64,000 nt of DNA from Tubulanus polymorphus (GCF_964204645.1 NC_134027.1:13008485-13072484); one strand, 5' to 3'. Shown: positions 21,214 to 33,721, counted from the stretch's first letter. The notes: a model not told the origin generated them from the sequence alone. Translations and numbers: made by a program.

Positions 21214-22470
21214 TTTTTCGACGTCACAATTTTCAAAAGTAAAAAACCCCCTGGTGGATGAACGGGACCCCAGTCAAAAATCCAAGACACCTACCTCATT
21301 GTACGTACATTTTGTATACAACACGTTAGTTTCAAGTAATCCGTCGAGGAATATTGTAATGCTAGCAGAATATAGAGTCATCCACGCTCTCGCGTATAGA
21401 TAAATAAATAGATAGCTGGATTAAAAATTCATCAGCTCTATTCAGTAGGTGATGACCTCAATTACTGCTATAAATACCAGCTGTATGTAGGGTGCCTTAA
21501 CATTGTGTTTACCACAGATGCACTGCTTTGTATAGAACATATATAGCACAGTACAGCGAGTGATATAACGCTCATGATCGTATTACACGCATGACACCAC
21601 AGAGCCGTCGGAAGGAATTTTTCAGTGGCGAGGCTTATTTCTGGAGGGGGTTTGGTGGCCCTCCCCTTGATAAAATTTTAAAATTCAATCGCCAGAGATG
21701 CGTTTTGGGGCCATTTCACGGTCTCAATCACAGAAGCATAAGAAGTCGTGAGCCGACCACCTAGTACGGGGAACGAGCTGCTACGCGGTACAGCGTGCTT
21801 TTGAAAAAATTTTGTTAAGCAACAAAGTGGGGCCGCCCCTGTTCCGACGGTCCTGCACCAACCCAAAATTGTTCCCAGACTTCTAATTAGTTGATTTTTT
21901 TTTGTTGAGTTCAGCGCTAGGCCCAAAAGTGCATACGAAACCCTCACAAGCTATTCTAGTAATTATAGCTTTTTCTCAAATTGGATGGATGACATGGATA
22001 TAGCGACAATGGAGAACAAGAGGGCTATGGGCTTTGAAACTTCGATTATCAGGGATTATGAAAAACGGTTGTTTCCGTTCCAGATGGCAGCACGAACTAG
22101 TTATTTTTTCACAGTAGTTTATATTGGAAATACCAGATGGCAGCACATAACGTTTGTCAGTTACATCATAATGCCATACAGAGCAAACCTTCCGACCCCC
22201 CCCCCCCCACCAATTTCTCAACGGATCTGGGCAATTTGGAAAGCTGTTTCTTTTAAATTTCTCATCACAAAAAAAACGGGAACCCGCCAAAAAAACGGAA
22301 AATAAAGAATGTCAAGCATAAAATAAGTTTTATTTTTATAGTTATACATTCCAAAATTGAAAAAGCCATTTCAAAATACATTCCAAAATCGGTAAATGTT
22401 ATTAAAAAATTAAGTTGCTTCTAACAGACATATTCATTTCGATAATACAGTTGACTAACTTAAGTTTTCT
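21214..22470. other. Intergenic host-type DNA without recognisable gene
   Basis: No coding frame that I can support. It contains a 12-base C run at 22196-22207. The 106-codon plus-strand frame at 21985-22305 has no family features and overlaps an equally long minus-strand frame. Confidence 0.5.
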
Positions 22471-22622
22471 AACACAGTAGACTCTGTCCAAACCGGTAAA
22501 GGTTTATCCGATAATCTGTTCAATTCGGTAAAATAAGAATACGTTTTCCGTTTGCTACATTGAATTTCACACTTCTATTAACCGAAAACCGCCTAATTCG
22601 GTGGAAAAATGAAGGTCAACTA
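22471..22622. mobile_element. Tigger/pogo-type MITE (candidate)
   Basis: About 150 bp starting CAGTAGACTCTGTCC and ending with the reverse complement of AGTTGACCTTCATT. It contains the paired motifs ACCGGTAAAGG and ACCGAAAACCGCC characteristic of Tigger-derived MITEs. The terminal repeats match only partly, so the boundaries are approximate. Confidence 0.45.
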
Positions 22623-24387
22623 TACCGGGGTTCAGAGCTAAAACACGACTAAGGGTCGTTGAAGGTTAAAAAATTGAGTACAAATATTAACATTATATTC
22701 GAACTTTTACAGAAGTCCAATTTAATCAAAGCGGTAACACGGCGGTTTCACTTTAATCGATCTAACAATACAGAGACCAGGTGAGGAGCTTACAAAAAGA
22801 ATGAAAGGTAAACCGTGTCAACAATCTGACAATTACAACATCTAACAGCCCTGGGGGGGGGGGGGGCATATACAAGAAACTATATACGGTAGACTCTGCT
22901 TAGCCAGAAACAAGGGATCCACGAATCTTTACATCTCAGGCGCAGTAAGTCAATTGAAGAAATTGTGGGACCATTGAGACATTGGATTAATGAGATGCAG
23001 GACTAATGGGATGTGGAATGAATTGTGGGTCTAATGAGTATCATCAGTACTCTACGTTATAAATACTTCTTTAGATACACGCTAAAGCGAAAGAAAATCT
23101 AACAGCGATCTAATGTCAATCGGCGCGGCGCCGGGCTTGGGCCAATTTGATTGTGCCCCTATCGATGATGTAGCATATTGATTGAATCTTCTATTTTTGC
23201 ATAATAAAATAGTTTTGGGGAGATGGAATCAATACGTACGACAACTATCAAATTTAAAATACACATATGAAAGGCTGAATCCAAGAACATGGTCTATTGC
23301 ACTTCTGATCTCAAACGTCTACTTTTACTTAGCCACTTGAGAACAATAAGCAATTAACAATACCGGCTACTTTTCCAGTAGTATACATTCAAAAACAGTG
23401 ATTCAGTTAAGATCTGAAGATTCTGCCGATACTCTATGGGGATGTGAAATGTAATGAGTGATTCTCTACTCTAACCAATAACAATCGGGACTGGAGTTAA
23501 ATTGGCTTACCAATTGTCATTACTAAAGTTTTAAGAAACCGAAATTTCCTTCTTTTCATGGCGATATTAATGAAATGAAGAATTCATTTTTAACAAATGC
23601 AGCTACTTTTAAGCATAGGTCTGCATTCATTTTTATTTAAATTCTTAAATTAGAAGCACAATCATAAATTCAGGCTAACCTCTCATTATTAAAATGGTGG
23701 TTTATTTTAACGGGGGAGGGGGTCTGGATTTCTTTACATCTTAAATTAAGATGTGAATTTTGGAGTGTTCGAACTTCCCTGAATTTCATATTAATTTCAC
23801 TAAATCATTGATTTAAAAAAAATAGAATATGCTATATCCATGTGGATTTTAAACATTTTAAAGAAATCTCCCAAAATTGTAACAAGAGGCCCATGGGCCT
23901 TGAGGCATGGTGGATTATACTGTGGTAAGGTATTAAGTGGTTAATGTCTTACATCTGCTGGCAAATTTTCTATGGCGATGTTCATTGGGAGGATCACAGA
24001 CTTAAGGTCTTAATGTACGATTTGCTGAAAATGAATTTCATTTTTTGCTGAACGATTTAGTCTACGCTATTTGTATTGTTACATCTCATTAATGCGATTC
24101 TGTTAAAGACGAAACTAGTTTATTCTGATGTTTTCCATCATATCCCAGCCAAGAGATTTATATCAATCAAGATTATTTCGGCCATTTCGCCTACACAAGA
24201 TTAGTATAAACGAAGTACAACTGTAAGGGCAATCTCGACTGACTGTGGTTTTTCTTGCATGAACTGTTAGGCCCTATTGCTGAATAATGAAAAAAAAACA
24301 GAACGATTTTTCTGAATGAAAAATCCTCAGATGCGTAATAGTAAATAGATCAATCGGACAAACGTATGCACATCAAAACGTTGCACA
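22623..24387. other. Intergenic DNA with MITE-like debris
   Basis: No gene recognised. It contains a 14-base G run at 22853-22866 and a second GTAGACTCTGC motif near 22891 that may mark another Tigger-type remnant. The segment 23270-23405 recurs inverted at 25912-26046. Confidence 0.45.
23270..23405 (+). repeat. Dispersed repeat, copy 1 (inverted partner at 25912)
   Basis: GAATCCAAGAACATGG, CTTAGCCACTTGAGAACAAT and ACCGGCTACTTTTCCAG occur here in order. They occur on the opposite strand at 25912-26046 with about 85-90% identity by eye. No coding potential; an interspersed element of unknown class. Confidence 0.75.
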
Positions 24388-24625
24388 GAGAGAAATGCCG
24401 GCATTGTTGTCACTGAGGCCGGCTGATGATTGCTTGTTTGCCTTTTTGGTTTTTTACGTCGTTCGGATCTTGGTTTCCCATCTTCATTTAACCTCATGAC
24501 GGAACGGCCTTTGAAGTGTTGTCTGCACACTGTAAGCAGCCAGCAGGACTCGAACCCACTTGTCACCCAGCATTGATAGCGGGTGCAACAACAAGGCCTT
24601 ATCTCACTGAGCAACAAAGGCCGCT
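24388..24625 (-). mobile_element. tRNA-derived SINE
   Basis: Read on the minus strand from 24625, a tRNA-like head carries an A-box (TTGCTCAGTGAGATAAGGC) and a B-box (GGGTTCGAGTCC) at the correct spacing, with an anticodon-stem-like segment between. It is followed by a tail (AGTGTGCAGACAACA, TTCCGTCATGAGG). The arrangement is that of a tRNA SINE; the source tRNA is uncertain. The minus-strand open frame across it is not a gene. Confidence 0.75.
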
Positions 24626-25911
24626 CGATTCAATTCCAAAATAAATTGCCCATGGGCAAAGTGTGGTTTACTTTGAAAAAGCTAGAGGTTGTTTGGAGCA
24701 AGGGCATTACTTACAAAAAATCTTTTTAATTCATGACTTCAAAGTTCGATAAGTTAATATTGTATTTTATCTTTCTCAAAGAATTATTTTGTAGTCAAAT
24801 AAGACAAAAGATATACATTGTTTACGGTCCACGTACGACATTTCGTAGGGTAAGCCTACATGTAGGCGCGGCAGGGAAACTATTTTTTGAAAAAATATTT
24901 TTCACAATACGAGAAAATATTAAAATGAAATTCATATCAGAGGGTGGATGAATATTGAGTCTTGGAAACCTCTTCCCATGTATGGCCGCGGAAGCTAAAA
25001 TACCGGTGCCGTAAAAAAGTATGTAAGTAGATCGTTATAAACCACTAAAATAGTCACACCTAGACCTATAGTTTGCTGGTGGTCTTGTTGGTGGTCAGTG
25101 CAGCTTGTTCACTCGTTCATCAATCACTGTCTAAAGTAGTTAGTTAGTGTAATTCAACCGCTGAACGAGAACTGCAGCTGGCCTTTGATGATCTATATAA
25201 ACAATTCACTCAAGCAGGAAAGCATGTGAAACTAAAATTACAGCCTATTGCATTTCTTTTACTTAGGCCAAAAGAAGATTCCTCTATCAAATGGATTACT
25301 GATTTAAAAATTACGTGAACATCTCAATTGAAATTATAACAGCATTTAATCAATCAATAATAATAATTGTTAGGCTTATTCTCACAGCATATGCTTAGTG
25401 AGTAATGGGTATTCGATTACAAAAGGATGCAATATGATACGCTAAGCTTATGATCTTATATTTGAAGTTGGTAATCTCATTTCAACCAAACTGTATAACT
25501 GTGAAATGAAATTTAGAGTAAGTTATCAATTCGAACAAGCATAAAAGGGTTAAATATTCATTAACAAACAAGCGGAGAACAGTGTCTAATGTATTACTTA
25601 ATCCATCACATGGATTACTTAAACATCGATTGTATCGAAACAAACAATAATTATAGGTTAATTCTACGTATTTTAGATACACTTGTTTGGAATATTTTTT
25701 GTAGTCTTTCATCCAGATAATGAGATAAATAGGACATAATTCATGAACACATGATTCAACGCTGTTAACGATCAGGTGGTTTTACAGTTACCCCTACTGC
25801 TAGTGTGCACTATCCAAACCAAATGTTTTAAAACGGTCACTTTTCAATAGTAGACTCTTTAAAACAGCTACTTTAGAAAACCAACCAATTAATTGAAAGT
25901 AGACTATTTCA

Positions 25912-26046
25912 GAGTGATTGTTTTTGAACGTATACTGCTGGAAAAGTAGCCGGTATTGTTGCTTATTGTTCTCAAGTGGCTAAGTAAAAGTACACGTTTG
26001 AGCTCAAAAGTGCGATAGACATGTTCTTGGATTCAGACTTTCATAT
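25912..26046 (-). repeat. Dispersed repeat, copy 2
   Basis: The minus-strand match to 23270-23405, sharing CTTAGCCACTTGAGAACAAT and CGGCTACTTTTCCAG. Confidence 0.75.
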
Positions 26047-26415
26047 AATAAGACTGTCCAATGACTGGGAAATGAGAAAGTAAATCCTACACAAAAATGA
26101 AATTCTTGATATGGACTTTCCAAAATTTACATGAGTATGTTTAATCAGCATCAACATTAAACATTGGTAGTCTAGATTAGAGACTATAAGCAGAACAAAT
26201 GAAAAATAGTGAAAACTGTTGAATTGATTCAAACAATGGGAGAAGACTGACTTTTTACAGACGATTAGATCGAAAATAAGGACGGAAACTATCAAGAAAA
26301 AAATGTCTTTTTCAAATTATGAATTGAAACGCATACCTATCTTCGGAATGAAGTTTTTGGGAGAATTTCAGAGAATCCGTGCTCCAAGTAATCAAAAAAG
26401 CCTAAGATGTCCCCC

Positions 26416-26706
26416 TTGATTGAATACAGAAAGTTTCATGAAAATCTGTCAATTGATACGATCTCCATCACACACAACAGCATGCCGATTCATCAAACAT
26501 GGTACTGGGTTTCCCCACTGACTCAAATAGACACGTTCATCGTGTGACGATTTCTTGATTGAATCCAGAAGTTTTCATGAAAATCAGTCTATTGATAAGA
26601 TCTCCATTACACACAACAGCATGCCTGCCGACTCATCATGGATATACATGGTAGTTTGTTTTCCCCACTAACTCAAATAGATACGTTCACGGTGTAACGA
26701 TTTCTA
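26416..26706. repeat. Tandem duplication, unit ~138-150 bp
   Basis: Two direct, diverged copies begin CTTGATTGAAT (26416 and about 26554) and share ATCTCCATCACACACAACAGC-type cores and CCCCACTGACTCAAATAGA-type ends. The second copy has a short insertion. Confidence 0.8.
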
Positions 26707-27063
26707 TACACTTTGTACGAAGTTTGTCAGACAATTCATTTTCGTAAATTGAACAATTTCCAAGATTCACTTCCCCTATCCAATTCTACTGCTCTAAAAA
26801 GGGGTAATTCATTTATTACGTACACATTAGGGGAGGGGTCAATTCAAAATTCAAAATTTTATGCGTACGTGATAAATGAATGTTCCCTTATAAAATTCAC
26901 TGCATTTCACGACCGTTGGCAGTTGAATCATTTGCAGTTTCCAAAAAAACTTTAACTAGGCCTTAGCGAGGCGCGCTTTTCATATATATGCACGGATCAA
27001 TACACCGTATAGCAGCGAGTATGTGTCAGCACATGTGTGAAGCATGAATGAAACAAAATGTAG

Positions 27064-27104
27064 TACCAGGGAAGTGTGATGAGTCTCATCACACTTCCCT
27101 GGTA
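27064..27104. repeat. Perfect 41-bp palindrome
   Basis: Arms 27064-27083 and 27085-27104 (TACCAGGGAAGTGTGATGAG and its exact reverse complement) are separated by one base. It is neither followed by a T run nor near a gene. Confidence 0.95.
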
Positions 27105-28439
27105 GTACCAACAACAAATAAATAACTAATTTGATAAATAAGCAACAGATTCCGATGAAATTCAATAGGGTTAGAGCTTTTATTACTGCATTGAATGTTT
27201 TAAAAGTTCCAAAGAAAAACTAAGCCTCGATTGGAAATTATTTTGTACCAAAGGAAGAAAGTTTCATATGAGATAACAAAATGGACTATTTGCACGAATA
27301 TTCGAGCAGATTAAAGTTTGCCTGCGTCTTATAATCAAATATGCCCTTTCATTGTTTGGCTGCTAGAGATCAGCCAACTGCAGGGAGCATTTATTTTACA
27401 TCAATTTAACGAAACAACATGCTCCTCGGAATTTTCTTTAAAATCGCCACAAATTCGTCGATTGCTCTTAAAATGGACGCGAAATTCAAAATTCTATTTC
27501 CAACAGATTTTGGCTGCACGATCGAGCTACATTTTGCACATGTATATATTGGATTGCATGTGTAAAAGTTACAACCTCATTTGTAAGCAAAAATTTGATT
27601 GGATCTATTACAAAATCTCGGGCCCCGAGATAAAAAATCAACTAGTTAAGCGGAATTTGAGTAAGTGAAATATTTTGGCGCAAGACAAAACGAAGGCAAC
27701 CACATGTTGACATTCGATAGAATATCAATAAGCATGTGTACAGGCAACAGGCTGCTAATTTTCGGTTTTTAGGATCGCTAGCCATGCTGGAGACTAATAA
27801 CTGAATATGTACTAAAAACTGAATATGTACCAGTCTTGCATTATTATATTGTCAGAAAACACGTAGTGTTTTCAATTGATACTTGTGTTTACTGCCGGGA
27901 GATCGTTCAGATATTCAAGTTGAGAGGAATTTGAACGTGATTGTGGTCAGAAATAGGTAGAGTTGACCAAATATTCCAGCTTTGTGAATTTAAATGTATG
28001 GTTTAACATAGGAGATTTGTTAATTTCAACATTTGCAGAGTTGAAGAAACTTGCCACAAACAAAAGTCATGTCATAAGCAACTTTGCAATTGTTACATTG
28101 TGGTACATTTTTATAATTCCACGTCCCCGGTGAAGTATTGCAAAAGCCAATAACCTTGGCAATCAATACATAAGAAATTGCCATGATCTCCAACTTTGCC
28201 AGATTGTGATTCCAAAATGTACATGTAGGTAGTTACCAATATATATTGAAATACTCAACTCCCCTGATTTTGGGAACAATACTATACTTTGGCATTCCTA
28301 ATTCTACAATAGAGAACTGATGAAACTGACATGGCTGCAGACTGTAACATTTGACTAATTAAAACCTGTCTCTGATAGGTTAAAAAATTTCAAGGTAATA
28401 TGACTAATCATTAAGAAGCTAAAAGCTAAGACCCAAAAT

Positions 28440-28570
28440 GACCTTTTTTGAACAAAAAAGGTCGCAAGAGGGCTATCTTGAATCAAATCAACCAAAATTT
28501 TCTTGTGATGCTAGGCCACAGGGAGATGCACATACATTCCAAATCTCTAAGCAATTGATTGAGGCTAAAA
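28440..28570 (+). repeat. Dispersed repeat shared with 31225-31340
   Basis: CAAAAAAGGTCGCAAGAGGG, GCTATCTTGA and GATGCACATACATTCC align in order and orientation with CAAAAAAAGTCACAGGGC, GCCATCTTGT and GATACAAATACATACG at 31240-31325. This is an old interspersed family. Confidence 0.5.
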
Positions 28571-28790
28571 AAGTTGATACCTTGTTTTTCCGCTCTGCTG
28601 AGCTTAAAAGTTGACCCGGCCTTTCTGCCCTGTACATTACTTTTTCTAAAATCGAGATCAATTCTACCATAAACATCCTCGCTTGCCAGGGGTCCGGTAT
28701 CGCTCCCAAACTCACTTCCACCAGCCCCCTGGCCTCACGAAGCGTGATTTCATTACTGGCGCTGTTGCGCATGACGTCATATATCAACAC
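28488..28790 (-). CDS. Possible first coding exon of an unknown host gene
   Basis: On the minus strand a frame from ATG 28790 encodes about 70 residues of non-repetitive, helical-looking protein (EARGLVEVSLGAIPDPWQAR) before a possible splice donor AACAAG|GTATCA near 28588. The DNA just upstream (28795-28920) is GC-richer and carries two inverted CCAAT boxes (GATTGGTCC, GATTGGCCC), which would suit a housekeeping promoter. I do not recognise the protein and cannot find the next exon. The 3' half of this frame overlaps a dispersed repeat. Confidence 0.25.
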   Translation of the reverse strand: MLIYDVMRNSASNEITLREARGLVEVSLGAIPDPWQARMFMVELISILEKVMYRAERPGQLLSSAERKNKVSTFLASINCLEIWNVCASPCGLASQENFG

Positions 28791-29665
28791 GCGACAATAC
28801 TTCCGCGTTCACTACGTGTTCGCTGATTGGTCCATTTACCGGGAAATTCCATAGATGCCTAATGTCGTTTGTACCAAGCGCTGTGATTGGCCCGACCTGA
28901 TTCTGGTCGGCTCGTAACGACTCCAACGACTCGTGAGGTCAAGGGGTTCGTGGAACGGCTTTAGCAGAGTGGGTTCGAATCCCTTGACGGGTGAAGATGA
29001 CCATAACAGACTCAGCAGCTATATAAATGAACTGATTACAAATTCCATTATATTTTATGGTTTTGTTTGGCCCTAAGGGTCAAGAACTTACCAAAAATTC
29101 CAAAATTCTAAAATGTGGTATAGTCCTGATTTTGCCAAAGAACATTGGCCATAAGTCAGTCATTTTGATTGGGACATTTTGTGGAAGCAGATATCAAAGC
29201 GCATTAAAAAACTCTAGTAATCCAGTGACACCAATGAAATTTTTTACGATCAGACGGATTCAATATTCAATGCCATGGGTGAATTAGTACAGTAATCAAT
29301 GAAACTCATTACACAATCACAATCATAGAGCTTGTAATAAGCTACAATTCTGCAAATGATTGCGGTCACAAAATATGCAGAGCTACCAGATACTGCAATA
29401 CCATGTTATTCTGCTATTCAACACCCCCAAGTGAAAATACAAAAAAATCATTTACCTTGAATCATAGAGCATGTCATGAGCACAAAAAAGGTCATTGAAG
29501 ATATTGAAACAAAAATAGGCACCAGCCTGGTCTGTTTAATGTAGGAAAGAGAGGAACAAGGTATCATATTACCTGTATGGGGCCCAAAAGAGCATAATTC
29601 GGTTAAACGTCTTGGTGGAAGTTCATGTGCGCCTCCTGTCGCCCATCTATTACAAAGATTTAATC

Positions 29666-30642
29666 TCATATCTGTTGACCTTGGCCTGTACCATGCTTAC
29701 TTTCCATTTCTACTGCATCACCTTTAGGCCTATTAGGCCTTACATCTAAGGGCTCCATTTCAATACTTTCAGTCTCTTTTGATTCTGCTTTTAATTCCAT
29801 GAACAGTTGAATAGCTTCCCGTAAGCCAATACCAATTATTATCAAATTTTTCACAACAAATGAAGAAATGTCTGAAATCAGGACATGCCATATGTACATT
29901 CTTATCCCGAAAAAAGGTACATTCACTAGAAAGGTAAATGCTAAAACATGAACTATCTGCACTTTAATAGAATATGGTTTTTTTCCAAGTGGCGTATGGC
30001 TAAGAACGAGCAAGGGAAATACTGGCAATATGAAGCTAATCAACCCAAATGACAGAATAATGTTTTCGAGGTTGAATGTTAACATAACTCTTGATTCTTG
30101 TACAAAAAGCACCTCCATGAATTCTACACTGTCTATTATGTCAAATGTAACTGAAGTTGACCATGCATTCATTATTCTTTTTCGATCTGAATTAAGAGGT
30201 GCATTACTATGACTATTGAATAATAGCAGGAACATGATTGATGACAATGCAAGGCTTGCTTTCAGTGTATTAGGTCCAAACACATAAGATTCCTTCAGCT
30301 GATTTGCGATGTGCTTAAATATTATAGCTGCTTTTGCCAGCAAGATGACAACATAAAATAACCAAGCGATGTATCCAAAGGGAAGCTCCCCAGAATACTT
30401 GTCGGTTTCCCTAGGTCGTTTATGCGGATAAAATATGTAGATGTATGACTGGGCAAGGGCCCAAGCCAACACTCCAATAACGATAACATCGGCTACGATC
30501 CAAGAGTACCATCTGGTATTGAAATACATCACGAGGTAAGCATTCAAAAGAACACTCTGGAGTACAGCAACAAGGATGCAGCCAATACGAGTTACAAGTC
30601 CTAGCAACTTCTCACAGCAGCTTTGAGTACTACCAACATCAG
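29666..30642 (-). CDS. TMEM121-like multipass membrane protein, terminal exon
   Basis: The only convincing host gene. The exon starts after a good 3' splice site on the minus strand (polypyrimidine then TTTAG, ending at 30643). It reads through CCEKLLGLVTRIGCILV to the TGA at 29666-29668, about 325 residues. The pattern of six or so hydrophobic segments and local motifs (LNAYLVMYFNTRW, WLFYVVILLAKAAIIFKHI, TFDIIDSVEFMEVLF, FVVKNLIIIGIGLREAIQLF) matches the order seen in vertebrate TMEM121/TMEM121B proteins. The C-terminal tail is hydrophilic and acidic (KETESIEMEPLDV). No ATG begins this exon, so a short upstream exon lies at higher coordinates; I could not locate it. TMEM121 function is poorly known (plasma-membrane protein). 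Confidence 0.7.
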
Positions 30643-32003
30643 CTAAATGAGAGAAGAGAATTAGTTAATTTTCCTTAGAAAACTTTTCAATCCGGCAATG
30701 AAAGATCCCACTGGGGTTATACCCAAAAGGCTGAAGTGGTTTTAGTTAGGAAGAATATCAACAATTTAATAATTGTGTCAGTTAGAATAACTGTCTAATT
30801 CTTTCTTTTTTTTATCATGAAATAGGGATTGCTTCTTTCTTACCCCCACTCCACCCTCAAACTCTAATAGCCTTAATAAGAAAAATTTAAAAAATCTAAA
30901 ATACCAACATCATCTGATGCAGCTGTCAATTAGAACTTTGTACCTTTCTCGACAGTCAATTGACACTTCTTTCCTATCATCCGGGAATCTTATCACCCAG
31001 GTTTAACACCACTGAACCCCAGGATTCAAAGTATTTCACTACTTTATAGATGTTAGGCCTGCCCTAGATGGCCACCAATTGCGTAACAATTGGCTGATCA
31101 AAAATGCCTGTCACAGGTATTAAAGATAAAGATCCCTTTCCATAGAATAGCCACTGCAAATTTCAATGAAAAATGGCAAACCAGTAGGAAGCAACAGGAC
31201 TCTGAATTCGGGCCAAAATTGGCATTTTTGGGCACAAAAAAAGTCACAGGGCAGCCATCTTGTGTTCGATCGACCTAATTCCCTTATGCTGATAGGCCCT
31301 TGGGGGATACAAATACATACGAAAGTTTAAGATAATTGATCTAAGTGTCTTCAAATTATCCCTCGAAAACTTGAAAAATGTGCAAAAAGTGCTGAATTTG
31401 GCGAACAATGGCTGCCAGTCAACCATCTTGAAACTGAGTTTTCGGGCTGAAGATGTGTCTAGGGTTAATCCATGTGTAACCCAAATATTAAGACATGAGA
31501 TTGCAGTGTCTTCAAAACTTCCGAAAAGACGGACGAAAAGAGAACGCAATAACCCGCCGGAACTTAAGTCCCAAATGGGCTAAAAAGGTATCCCAGAATT
31601 TTAGGTTATTTTAAGAATTATAGGAGCTGTAGGAACCAGGGTGTATATGAAGACTGATTCCATTTCAATATGAAGGGTGATGATCACAAGACTTCTGATC
31701 ATCACCCTTCATATTGAAATGGTGAGCAGGTAGTTCCAGGCTTGCAGATGGATACCGGCAATTAAGCCTAACACAATCCAACCTTTTCGTTAGGTATTCC
31801 TACTTACTATTTTCATTGTTTGAAGCCATATGCTGCTCTTGCATGATATTAACAGCACAGAAGCTAATATACACATGTATATACTGTAGGCTTAAGTATC
31901 TTCTTTCTTGTCTTCAAATACTATTCTATTGGAAAAAAAGTTGTGAATTAACTTGGATGTTGATTATGGTAGCTTCATCCGATGGCTCTATTAGCTAATT
32001 TAT
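30643..32003. other. Probable intron/5' region of the TMEM121-like gene
   Basis: No coding frame supported. It includes the dispersed repeat at 31225-31340 and the long hairpin at 31660-31722. Confidence 0.4.
31660..31722. repeat. Perfect 27-bp hairpin, 9-nt loop
   Basis: 31660-31686 and 31696-31722 are exact reverse complements (CCATTTCAATATGAAGGGTG... ), with loop CAAGACTTC. No T run follows, and the stem is not obviously part of a known repeat. Confidence 0.95.
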
Positions 32004-32783
32004 AGTCAACCTCGGTTAATCCATATCACTAGGGACTGAGCTTTTTAGTACGGAATAAGTGATATACAGATAAAAGATAATTCGTCATTGATACGAATTA
32101 ACTATTACCTGTATATTACCCGTATGATTTAAGTGCACAATCCGTATAATAGCTGGTTTAGTTATCACTCAAACCGTGGACGACTACTACAGTAGAACCA
32201 CATTCTAACGATCCGGGGGGGGGGGGGAGAATAAAAAGTTTATAGTATCCAATGGTTCATTAGATCCATTTGATATCATTTATACATAAGAAAACACCCC
32301 CTGGTGTGATAAAAACACAAACCAACTGGTTTCAGTAGAGTAGGACTATTTGAAGCCATAGTATGTCTAAATACAGATAAGTCACAGGCCATGTACTTGA
32401 GGGCAATTCATCAAAGGACTTTCGCTGATTGACAGATAATAGCATCTGTGTTGAATATTTAGTGAAGCTTGAGACTATGACATTGATGGATTTACTTCAG
32501 TGTTTTCTGGAGTTTCTCATATTTCCTACTTACCACATAAACCTCATTAGATTACAGATGTTTATACTTTTTTCACTTCAAGTGTATGTTCCTGATACGG
32601 ATTACACATTAGGATTTACATATGAATTGGACAACGGGACCAAGCATTTGTCTACGGAATAAGTGAAAATACGGATTATGGAGTACGAATTAGACAGAAT
32701 TTTTAAGGGAATACCGTTACTGAAAAATGGGACGGATTTATTTATACGGAATAAGCACTTAGACGGATTAACCAAGGTTGACT
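32004..32783. mobile_element. Tigger/pogo-type MITE, ~780 bp
   Basis: The terminal repeats AGTCAACCTCGGTTAATCC (left) and the reverse complement of the right end, AGTCAACCTTGGTTAATCC, match at 18 of 19 positions. The interior repeats motifs such as ACGGAATAAGTGA and carries a 13-base G run at 32215-32227. It has no coding capacity. The inner sequence style (…ggataagtgaatatacgg…) is typical of pogo-derived MITEs; the target duplication is not clear. Confidence 0.7.
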
Positions 32784-33143
32784 GTTTACATATTATATGT
32801 ATAAAAATCTATATACATATTATATGTATATAAATTAGCTTATAGTGTCATATGTATACATAAATATATATAAAATATAAAGTAAAACCTCCCTATACTG
32901 AAATGGTAAACACCTTTTCTGGTACAGAAGGTTCGTAATAGCTCCCTATAGTGAACAATAATGAATAGTAGGTGGGTTATGTGCAGTGCTTCATCTAGCA
33001 TTAAAAAAGGGCAGGGTGCTGATTTCAAATAAGAGCATTTTTGCGTGTGATTCCATTGGAGCAAGGGCACATAATAACGCACTCATGTCTGTTTTAGGGG
33101 CAACCTGCAATGTTCCCTATTGCTTAGAATCGAGGTACCTGGC

Positions 33144-33291
33144 AGTAATTGGGGAATAGTTGTTTCAGATCAAAGGTCGAAGGGTCGAGCTCGTAAAAAA
33201 TAAAAATAAATTCTCGCACTCGAATTTATTTTTAATTTTTTACTCACTCGCCCCTCCAACCTTTAACCTGAAACAACTATTCCCCAATTAC
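33144..33291. repeat. Copy D: terminal foldback of viral element
   Basis: Arms 33145-33177 and 33259-33291 are inverted repeats differing at two positions (GTAATTGGGGAATAGTTG... ). Inside lies an AT-rich inner inverted repeat flanked by CTCGTAAAAAAT and ATTTTTTACTCAC. Both arms read 5'-AGTAAT inward from their outer ends. The same structure marks copy E (40039-40154), and its right half marks copy B (53550-53697). Confidence 0.85.
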
Positions 33292-33550
33292 TCTTAAAAT
33301 TTCATGTTTTAAAAGTGAGAGTAAAATGTTAGCATAATAATCTAGAAAAATAAGATAAAATATAGATTTCGACTAAAAAAACAATTTTCAATATAAAAAG
33401 TAACGAGTAATTAACGAGTGAAATAATTTATATTTAAATCATTGAATATTTATATTTATATGTGTTAAATTCTTATTTTCAATATAAAAAGTGTGAGTAA
33501 AGTGTGAGTGAAATAATTCATATTTAAAACATTGAATATTTATATTTAAA

Positions 33551-33721
33551 ATGAGTTTTAATAAAAGTTTTGTTATAAAAATGAAGAAAGAAGAAGAACC
33601 AAAATTCAAAATCGAAATAAAAAAAACTAATAAATTATTTTCACAATTTAACATTAAAAATTATATCTCAGCAACAAATCTAGTGCATGAGAGGCATTAT
33701 AAAATCGATAATATTACTTAG
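33551..33721 (+). CDS. Copy D: small basic protein, 56 aa
   Basis: It begins MSFNKSFVIKMKKEEEPKF and is very Lys-rich. The DNA just before the start (TTTTAATAAAA.TTTTGTTAT) is shared with the start of the copy-B OB-fold gene, so this frame may be the relic of a left-end gene rather than a separate protein. Confidence 0.3.
   Translation: MSFNKSFVIKMKKEEEPKFKIEIKKTNKLFSQFNIKNYISATNLVHERHYKIDNIT

Larger units (their letters stand above)
24626..28430. other. Intergenic host DNA, repeats only
   Basis: No supported gene. It holds the inverted dispersed repeat copy (25912-26046), a tandem duplication (26416-26706) and a perfect palindrome (27064-27104). A 51-codon frame near 25165-25317 looks mildly coding but has no splice context that I trust. 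Confidence 0.45.

Noticed and set aside
21101-21403. 100-codon frame over the end of the third 385-bp unit
   Set aside because: The frame is made of the repeat unit plus unrelated flank and has no protein features.
25165-25317. Coding-looking stretch (ERELQLAFDDLYKQFTQAGK)
   Set aside because: Only 51 codons, with no clear splice sites and no family match that I can name; it could be an old gene or repeat fragment.
28955-28995. tRNA-like box near 28971 (GGGTTCGAATCCC)
   Set aside because: A B-box is present, but the A-box-like word lies directly beside it and no cloverleaf can be drawn; at best a tRNA or SINE scrap.
29448-29669. Minus-strand frame just beyond the TMEM121-like stop
   Set aside because: It lies in the likely 3' untranslated region, is in no known family and is not needed for the membrane-protein model.
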